From Phoenicibacter sp963588595 (GTDB lineage Bacteria > Actinomycetota > Coriobacteriia > Coriobacteriales > Eggerthellaceae), in the NCBI GenBank assembly GCA_963588595.1, contig CAVAIA010000038.1, positions 1 through 17,571 on the forward strand: 17,571 nucleotides of DNA, given 5' to 3'. Below, piece by piece: positions 12,191 to 17,571 of this stretch. Below the pieces are notes generated by a model, which did not search any database, had not been told where the DNA came from, and saw nothing but the letters and a program-made list of their open reading frames with translations. A program made the position numbers and the translations under genes. Within the stretch, counting starts at the first letter, position 1, and every line of letters starts with the position of its first letter.

Positions 12191-13510
12191 ATGAATTTGA
12201 ATAAAGAACATATTAGCGTTGATAAATCGCGTCAAAGAAGTGACGTTTCTTGGACTGTTGTTGAAAAAGAGCTTTTGCCTTGCATGTTAAAAATAGGAGA
12301 AGCCCTTGTTGTTGCCGGGGCAGACGTTAATCATGTTGAGCGGTTGTTGACGCAATTGGGCTTTGCTTATGGAGCCAAGAGGATAGACGTTTTTGTTATT
12401 CCTTCAAACATAACAGCAACAATAACACTTCCAGATAACACTCAATTTACGCAAATGCGTCGCGTTGGAAATATGGCAATTGACTTTTTTAAACTTGAAC
12501 GTCTTTGCACACTCGTTCGTTCCGTTAAGCATTGTCCACTTCCCCCTAGTGAATTAGAAAGAAGATTTGATGAAATTGATGTGGAGAGAATTTCAAAGAA
12601 AAGACATTATCTTGGCGGGTTGCTCGTTGTTGTTTCCTATTGTTGTTTTTTTGGTGGCAGTGCAATAGAGTCGGCGTTAAGTGCAATTTTTGCTTTGATT
12701 TTATGCGGTTTAATAGATAAATTCGAGCGTTTTACCCCCAACACGATTGGGTTTAATTTCATATCTAGTTTTGTTATGGGAATCTTGATTGGAGGCGTGT
12801 GCAATGTTGTTCCAGGAATAACGCCAGATCCAATCATTGCTGGCGTGATCATGTTAATAATTCCGGGATTGCTGTTGACAAACTCTATAAGAGATATGCT
12901 TTCAGGAAGCACTCTTTCTGGATTGTTGAGATTTGTCGAAAGCGTCCTTTTCACGGCTGCTATGGTTTTTGGATTTTTGATTGCAATGATTTTGGTTGGC
13001 TCGGATGTTAGAACCAATGTTCCTGAGATGCCATGGATAGTTAAGTTTATCGCTGTTATCCCAGCAACTTATGGAATTTTGCTCAGCTACAACTCAAGAA
13101 GAGCGCTTATGTTGATAGCTTTTATTGGCGCCCTCATTTCTTATGGGGTATACATTCTTTTTGCGCAATTAGGTTTGCCAAATGAATTTTGGCCGGTGCT
13201 CACTTCATCAATAATCGCAGCTATTTATTCAAGTTATTTCGCAGCTAAAAGACATGTTCCTTCGGCAGTCTTTTTCATAATTTGCGTCATGCCGCTAATT
13301 CCAGGGCGTCTTTTGTTTTCTACTGTCAACTTTGTTGTTCATGGTCAGCTTGATCAGGCGGGAGCTGTTGGCAACACAGCACTCATGACAGCGCTTGGGA
13401 TTGCGGTTGCGATTTGTGTTGTTTGGACATTGACCAGAACGTGGGAAAATTTGGAGATAGCAAAGCGCGTTGAAGCCACTTTAGATAAGTCAAGGGGAAA
13501 AGATGTTTAA
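12191..13510 (+). CDS. ThrE-type threonine/serine exporter family membrane protein
   Basis: This 439-residue protein belongs to the ThrE family; the founding member exports threonine and serine in Corynebacterium glutamicum. The soluble N-terminal domain (about 25-130) carries AGADVNHVERLL and RIDVFVIPSNITATI, typical of the ThrE/DUF1212 half. About ten hydrophobic segments follow from residue 140. The signature PGLLLTNSIRDMLSGS lies at 225-240. The smaller C-terminal half contains the PLIPG motif at 368-372. Both halves are in one chain, as in ThrE, whereas some bacteria split them. It starts 12 bases after dxs without a visible Shine-Dalgarno (AATTTTTT precedes ATG), and its last 8 bases overlap the glycosyltransferase. 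Family membership is firm; the substrate is not known from sequence. Confidence 0.88.
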   Translation: MNLNKEHISVDKSRQRSDVSWTVVEKELLPCMLKIGEALVVAGADVNHVERLLTQLGFAYGAKRIDVFVIPSNITATITLPDNTQFTQMRRVGNMAIDFFKLERLCTLVRSVKHCPLPPSELERRFDEIDVERISKKRHYLGGLLVVVSYCCFFGGSAIESALSAIFALILCGLIDKFERFTPNTIGFNFISSFVMGILIGGVCNVVPGITPDPIIAGVIMLIIPGLLLTNSIRDMLSGSTLSGLLRFVESVLFTAAMVFGFLIAMILVGSDVRTNVPEMPWIVKFIAVIPATYGILLSYNSRRALMLIAFIGALISYGVYILFAQLGLPNEFWPVLTSSIIAAIYSSYFAAKRHVPSAVFFIICVMPLIPGRLLFSTVNFVVHGQLDQAGAVGNTALMTALGIAVAICVVWTLTRTWENLEIAKRVEATLDKSRGKDV

Positions 13511-14828
13511 TTTTAGTATTGTTTCCTTTTCAGAGTGGATTAACTCTCTGACTTTTGTTGAAATTTTTAACTTAGTTGTTTTGCTGGCATTTGGCATTGG
13601 TTATGCCTACCAGCTGTATTACGTCGTGATTGCACTTTTGAAGGAGCCAAAAGAGCTTGTTGCAAAGGCAAATCACCATTTCGCGGTTTTGATACCAGCG
13701 AGAAACGAACAAACAGTCATAGGAGACTTGCTCAAATCGATCAAAAATCAAACGTATGACGCATCGTTGATAGATGTTTTTGTTATTGCTGATAATTGCA
13801 ATGATGACACTGGGAAAATAGCAAAAGAACAAGGGTGTCATGTTATAGAGAGAAATCAACCTGACCTCATCGGCAAAGGGTATGCTTTGGATTTTGCGCT
13901 AAAGCACATATGGGAAAAATTTGGCGAAGACAAATTCGAGGCATTTTTTGTTTTTGATGCAGATAACGTTTTAGATAAGCACTATTTTGAAGAGATGAAC
14001 AAAACTTTTGATAATGGCGCAAAAGCTTCAACGAGTTATAGAAATTCGAAAAATTATGATTCGAATTGGATATCAAGCGGATATGCGCTTTGGTTTTTGA
14101 AGGAAGCGAAATTTTTGAATCAAGCAAGATTGATGTTAAACACAGGAGCTGCAGTTTCAGGAACAGGTTTTTTTATAGCATCGGACGTTTTGCTTGAAGC
14201 AGGAGGGTGGAAGTGGCATCTCCTAACGGAGGACATCCAATTTTCTGCAGATAGTGCGGTGAACCAACGAAGGATATCTTACAATCCAAGGGCAGTTCTC
14301 TACGATGAGCAGCCGACAACATTTAGAAGCTCATGGGATCAAAGATGCAGGTGGGCAAAAGGCTTTTATCAAGTGTTTTTTAAATATGCTGGAAAACTCT
14401 TTAAAGGATTTTTCGTTAATAATCATGGTTATCGTTTTGCATGTTGGGACATGCTTATGACGGTAGCTCCTGGCATGTTGCTAACAGTTTTTGTTTTCGC
14501 GCTAAATATTTCGATCGTTATTTTGGGGATTTTAGGAGTTTTGTCGCTAGGTAACGCTATTGTCTCAGCGTTGTCTTCTGCAGCTTTTTGTTTATTGAAC
14601 TATTTGCTCTTCATGTTTTTGTTTGGAGCGCTAACAACATTTATAGAATGGGAAAACATTCACACGACGACCGGCAAAAAAATTCTAACAACGTTCACGT
14701 TTCCATTTTTCCAAATAACTTATATCCCTATCGCTATAGTTGCGCTATTTAAAAATGTGACTTGGAAGCCAATCGAACATTCGTTCAACGTCGATGTCAA
14801 CGACTATTCAGAGAGAGGGAAAAAGTAA
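13503..14828 (+). CDS. Membrane-bound family 2 glycosyltransferase
   Basis: This is a 441-residue inner-membrane glycosyltransferase of the GT2/cellulose-synthase-like type. One N-terminal membrane span (about 20-46) precedes the catalytic domain, which begins FAVLIPARNEQTVIGDLL. Active-site motifs are in order: ADNCND (96-101), the metal-binding DAD at 152-154, GTGFFI (220-225), the base TED at 242-244, and QRCRW at 280-284, the QxxRW signature of processive or polymer-type enzymes. Three or four hydrophobic spans follow (about 317-342, 345-382, 398-417). The ATG lies within the end of the transporter gene (8-base overlap), 5 bases after AAGGGG, so the two are translationally coupled. A role in a cell-surface polysaccharide or glycolipid is likely; sugar and acceptor are unknown. 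Confidence 0.88.
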   Translation: MFNFSIVSFSEWINSLTFVEIFNLVVLLAFGIGYAYQLYYVVIALLKEPKELVAKANHHFAVLIPARNEQTVIGDLLKSIKNQTYDASLIDVFVIADNCNDDTGKIAKEQGCHVIERNQPDLIGKGYALDFALKHIWEKFGEDKFEAFFVFDADNVLDKHYFEEMNKTFDNGAKASTSYRNSKNYDSNWISSGYALWFLKEAKFLNQARLMLNTGAAVSGTGFFIASDVLLEAGGWKWHLLTEDIQFSADSAVNQRRISYNPRAVLYDEQPTTFRSSWDQRCRWAKGFYQVFFKYAGKLFKGFFVNNHGYRFACWDMLMTVAPGMLLTVFVFALNISIVILGILGVLSLGNAIVSALSSAAFCLLNYLLFMFLFGALTTFIEWENIHTTTGKKILTTFTFPFFQITYIPIAIVALFKNVTWKPIEHSFNVDVNDYSERGKK

Positions 14829-14844
14829 GGAGCGTTATCTAAAG

Positions 14845-16737
14845 CTAGAGTTTTTTGAATTGATAAAGCTCTTCGTCTTCAAAACCAAGACTTCTATAAT
14901 ATTGTCTTGTCCCAACAGAACTTATAACGTTTATTCTTTTGTAGTCGCAACTTTTGGCAATTTCACAAGCGCGAGTCACTAATTTTGAACCAAGACCTAT
15001 GTGTTGAGAGCCTGTTCGAGAGTGAATCTTTGCAACTTTTCCATAGACGTGAACTTCTCTTATCATTGCCTCTTTCTTCTCTTTCGGCAAAGACAATCTC
15101 AAAAATCCAACTAATCTATTTTTAGGAGTTATCCATTGTAAGAAATGCTCGAGGGTGTTATTTGTTTTATACTCAACGTCATTTAATAAAAGTTCGTCTT
15201 CGTTAACTTCATCTATTGCAATCTCGCGAAACCTTATTTCTTGGATGTCATTTGCATTATTGCCGCTCCTAATTTTTTCTTCCACCATCTGCCTTAAATT
15301 CGGTTTCTTGTTTCCTGCGATAATATCGGTCGTTGAGATGTCTCTTATCATTCTTGAAATTCTTGTTTGTGGAGGAGTGAGATTTAAACATGAAATTATA
15401 ACTTCAAGCAATTCTTCGTCAGTGTAAGGTTTCCAAGATTTGTCTTCGAAGTTCTTAGTGAGCCTAGCGCTCTTAACAAGACAACATGGATAAAGTTTGA
15501 CTTCATCAGGCATATAGTCGAACTCGCTAACGAGTTTTTTATAAACTTCAACGTCTTTTTCTGGAGTCGATCCCATAAGGTTAGGCATTATGTGAACGTG
15601 CGATTTAAAACCAAGGATTCTCAAATTTGATAAAGCTTCTTTTATTTGATCTAGGCTTATGTTCCTGCAATTTGTTTTCAATACTTCTTCGTCTAAAGTT
15701 TGGATTCCAATTTGAATTTTTGTGCAACCCAATTTTCTTAAATGAACAAGGGAATCATGATTCGCAGAGTCTGGTCTCGTTTCAACGACGAGTCCAACTA
15801 TTCTGCAATGCGCCTCCTCATTAATTCTGTGCTCTTCAAAAAGCTTGTCTAGCGGACAAGACTGATCGACCGCTTGTTCTTTTGACAATTTTCCATAAGC
15901 TATCTCCCACGCATTGTTATAAGTTGTTAGGCTAGCGTCTAGGTCATTTTGGAGTTTTTCTAACGTCTCTACGCTTGGCATTCCTTCATTGTCATTGATG
16001 TCCGCTGTTGGATTTCTGTGCATTGCTTTGATATGTTCGATCTCTTCTTGTTTAAAATCGTTGCATGCGCGAAAGCATTCTTTGACAAACCAAGTTTGAT
16101 AATCCTTTGGGTAATCTGTGAAAGTGCCACCGAGAATAATAAGCTCAATCTTGTCAACGTTATGACCCATGTCGAACAATGCAGCCAAGCGAGAGCTCAC
16201 TTGCATATAGGGGTCGAAGTTCCACCTTTCTGCGCGTTGGCACGCTGGCTCGTTGTGAATGTAGCTTTTCGGCATCCTTATGTCGTTTGGGCAAAAAACA
16301 CAATCGCCACTGCAAGGCCAAGGTTTTGTCAAAACGGTGATTGTGGCAACTCCGCTTGCTGTTCTCCTGGGCTTCGCACGAAGCAATTCGGTGAGTTTAA
16401 CGTCTAGCTCAGTTGGAAGAGGAGAAGCGGAATCTTGATTGACGCTCTCATTTTTTTCCGTGTGAGCCATGGAGGAGGCTAATGCTCTTTTTAAAGTTTC
16501 TGGTTCCTCTCTTTTTAAGCGGAGATATTCGGGCATGAGGCGTCTCTTAGCAATTTTTCTAGTCGCATCATGCGTTTCTCTATTTTTAGTCCTGACAAAT
16601 GCATCGAGCCACTTGTCATTAATTTTTTCAGGATTACTTGAAACTTCAGCGACAAGTTCTAGAACGGCATTTTTAAGGTCGTTGTTTGACTCGTTTGTTT
16701 CGTTTAACGCTTTTCTATTTTCATGTGTAGTTTTCAT
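14845..16737 (-). CDS. elp3: Elp3-family tRNA uridine-34 carboxymethyl-type modification enzyme (radical SAM + GNAT)
   Basis: Elp3 uses radical SAM chemistry and acetyl-CoA to place a carboxymethyl group on C5 of wobble uridine in tRNA. The protein is 630 residues from ATG 16737. After a helical N-terminal tRNA-binding part comes the Fe-S triad Cys142, Cys146, Cys149 (PCSGDCVFCPNDIR), then MPKSYIHNEPACQRAERWNFDPY, GGTF, VVETRPDS and QIGIQTLDEEVL. The C-terminal acetyltransferase-like domain has REVHVYG, QHIGLG (578-583) and RQYYRSLGF. It is longer than most Elp3 proteins, mainly through an insertion at about 227-307. I chose ATG 16737 over TTG 16755 because it overlaps the glycosylase stop as ATGA, with GGAAAA 10 bases upstream; the TTG has no ribosome binding site. 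It ends 16 bases from the convergent glycosyltransferase. No Elp1, Elp2 or Elp4-6 gene is present, as usual in bacteria. Confidence 0.92.
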   Translation of the reverse strand: MKTTHENRKALNETNESNNDLKNAVLELVAEVSSNPEKINDKWLDAFVRTKNRETHDATRKIAKRRLMPEYLRLKREEPETLKRALASSMAHTEKNESVNQDSASPLPTELDVKLTELLRAKPRRTASGVATITVLTKPWPCSGDCVFCPNDIRMPKSYIHNEPACQRAERWNFDPYMQVSSRLAALFDMGHNVDKIELIILGGTFTDYPKDYQTWFVKECFRACNDFKQEEIEHIKAMHRNPTADINDNEGMPSVETLEKLQNDLDASLTTYNNAWEIAYGKLSKEQAVDQSCPLDKLFEEHRINEEAHCRIVGLVVETRPDSANHDSLVHLRKLGCTKIQIGIQTLDEEVLKTNCRNISLDQIKEALSNLRILGFKSHVHIMPNLMGSTPEKDVEVYKKLVSEFDYMPDEVKLYPCCLVKSARLTKNFEDKSWKPYTDEELLEVIISCLNLTPPQTRISRMIRDISTTDIIAGNKKPNLRQMVEEKIRSGNNANDIQEIRFREIAIDEVNEDELLLNDVEYKTNNTLEHFLQWITPKNRLVGFLRLSLPKEKKEAMIREVHVYGKVAKIHSRTGSQHIGLGSKLVTRACEIAKSCDYKRINVISSVGTRQYYRSLGFEDEELYQFKKL

Positions 16738-17555
16738 TTGTGTTGAGTTTTCCAATAGAACATATATTGTTGGACAATTCCCGCATCATTTCCGAACTTA
16801 AGAAATGGATCTATTCCATTAAATTCTTCATTTATTACCCTTTCAATCCAAACATCGATCGGCGCGCATGAGGTTCGAGCGAATGCAAATAGCATAATAC
16901 AATTTGCAACTTTTTTCCCAACGCCTTTTATTTGAGTTAAGGAATTATAAAGGGATTCGTCGTCTAGGGTTTCGCATTTTTGCAAATCAAGTTTTGAGCT
17001 AAGCACGCAAGATGCAGCGTCTTGAATGTAGGGCGCTCTATAGCCAACTCCGCATTCCCTTAATTCTTGCAAGGTTGCCTTAACTAATTGTTTCGGCGTT
17101 GGAAATTCATAGAAACCGTTATCCTTATTGAATGTTCCGAATTTACAACAAAGCCTTTCAACAGAAGTTGTTATTGCTGGCATGCTCTTTCTTTGCGAAA
17201 TTATAAAAGTTACAATTGTCTCCCATGGATCTTGTTTTAATATACGAAGACCGCTTCCAAAATCGAGCGCCTTATCAAGGAAGGGGGACTTTCCATAGTT
17301 TTCCTTCCTGATTTTTTTATAGTTTCTTGACAGATCAAAATAATCGCTCCACAAATTTGTAAAAGTTTCTTTTGTGCAAGAAATTCTAAACAAGGAAGTT
17401 TTGACTTCTTGCATTTTCAATGTGTCACAATTTTTATAAAAAGTGTAGGTTGGTGAGGCTTCATCGTCAATTTCCTTTTTTATTCTGAAAGCTTGACCTG
17501 ATAACCTAATTTTTTCGAGGTTAAAGTCGTCTTTGATTTCAATCGATGAGCACAT
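16734..17555 (-). CDS. OGG/AlkA-type HhH-GPD DNA glycosylase
   Basis: This 273-residue base-excision repair glycosylase removes a damaged base and probably also nicks the strand. An OGG-like N-terminal domain includes RLSGQAFRI (17-25), comparable to SGQSFRW in human OGG1. The helix-hairpin-helix reads IKGVGKKVANCI (209-220). It is followed by the Gly/Pro-rich loop and the catalytic Asp234 in APIDVW; Lys215 aligns with the Schiff-base lysine of OGG1 (Lys249). This Lys plus Asp pairing marks a bifunctional OGG-type enzyme rather than monofunctional AlkA. The OGG1 Asn-rich loop (NNNIAR) is replaced by QRKSMPA (121-127), so 8-oxoguanine specificity is uncertain. It starts at ATG 17555 directly behind an extended -10 box and overlaps elp3 by 4 bases at its TGA. 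Confidence 0.88.
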   Translation of the reverse strand: MCSSIEIKDDFNLEKIRLSGQAFRIKKEIDDEASPTYTFYKNCDTLKMQEVKTSLFRISCTKETFTNLWSDYFDLSRNYKKIRKENYGKSPFLDKALDFGSGLRILKQDPWETIVTFIISQRKSMPAITTSVERLCCKFGTFNKDNGFYEFPTPKQLVKATLQELRECGVGYRAPYIQDAASCVLSSKLDLQKCETLDDESLYNSLTQIKGVGKKVANCIMLFAFARTSCAPIDVWIERVINEEFNGIDPFLKFGNDAGIVQQYMFYWKTQHK

Positions 17556-17562
17556 ATTTAAA

Positions 17563-17571
17563 ATTATAGCA
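17563..17571 (-). promoter_or_regulatory. Extended -10 promoter of the glycosylase-elp3 operon
   Basis: On the minus strand the last nine bases of the window read TGCTATAAT, a perfect extended -10 element. Seven bases (TTTAAAT) separate it from the ATG, so transcription would start zero to two bases before the start codon. There is no Shine-Dalgarno. The -35 region lies outside the window. Confidence 0.65.

Noticed and set aside
12637..13017. 126-codon open frame on the minus strand
   Set aside because: It lies wholly inside the ThrE-type exporter gene, whose protein match is clear. Its hydrophobic pattern is a mirror of the membrane segments on the other strand.
14838..14856. TCTA-AAGC-TAGA followed by GTTTTTT after the glycosyltransferase, as a terminator
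   Set aside because: The stem is only 4 bp with two G-C pairs at most and overlaps the elp3 coding end; too weak to call.
16738..16755. TTG at 16755 as the elp3 start
   Set aside because: No ribosome binding site precedes it, whereas ATG 16737 forms a 4-base ATGA overlap with the upstream stop and has GGAAAA upstream.
1..17571. CRISPR array, insertion sequence, toxin-antitoxin or defence system
   Set aside because: No direct-repeat array, transposase, terminal inverted repeats or paired small toxin-antitoxin genes are visible; nearly all coding space is taken by recognised housekeeping families.

Overview
This is a 17.6 kb A+T-rich stretch of bacterial chromosome made almost entirely of conserved housekeeping genes. 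I see no mobile element, CRISPR array or phage gene. Every complete gene reads through with the standard code (TAA, TAG and one TGA stop). The block efp / biotin-carboxyl-carrier / biotin carboxylase / Asp23 / nusB / xseB / dxs is the arrangement familiar from Gram-positive bacteria (compare Bacillus subtilis efp-accB-accC-yqhY-nusB-folD-xseA-xseB-ispA-dxs). Well-formed Shine-Dalgarno sites occur alongside several SD-less, apparently leaderless starts, and a stand-alone Elp3 is present. Together these make me lean towards a low-G+C member of the Coriobacteriia (Actinomycetota). A Firmicutes assignment is not excluded; this placement is inference.

Layout: (1) 1-3528, plus strand: 3' part of gyrA, including the catalytic tyrosine codon, then an M18 aminopeptidase. 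(2) 3590-3680: tRNA-Ser(GCU). (3) 3685-5012, minus strand: a small unknown membrane protein and a short Ppx/GppA phosphatase. (4) 5173-9441, plus strand: efp, a carboxyltransferase-biotin carrier fusion, accC and an Asp23-family gene, closed by an intrinsic terminator at about 9459-9494. (5) 9540-14828, plus strand: nusB, xseB, dxs, a ThrE-type transporter and a membrane glycosyltransferase, tightly packed. (6) 14845-17555, minus strand: an OGG/AlkA-type DNA glycosylase translationally coupled to Elp3.

The most interesting locus is the biotin operon. At the usual accB position there is a pyruvate carboxylase/oxaloacetate decarboxylase-type carboxyltransferase fused in frame to what looks like a complete AccB. 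At the AccB boundary sits a perfect internal Shine-Dalgarno (AAGGAGG, 8 nt before a GTG in frame). One gene could therefore make both a pyruvate-carboxylase-type subunit and a free acetyl-CoA-carboxylase carrier, both served by the single downstream biotin carboxylase, with the YqhY-like Asp23 gene alongside. Other points worth a second look are a DXS with three altered active-site motifs, an xseB with no xseA beside it, an Elp3 with a large insertion inside its radical-SAM domain, and an OGG-like glycosylase lacking the Asn-rich loop.
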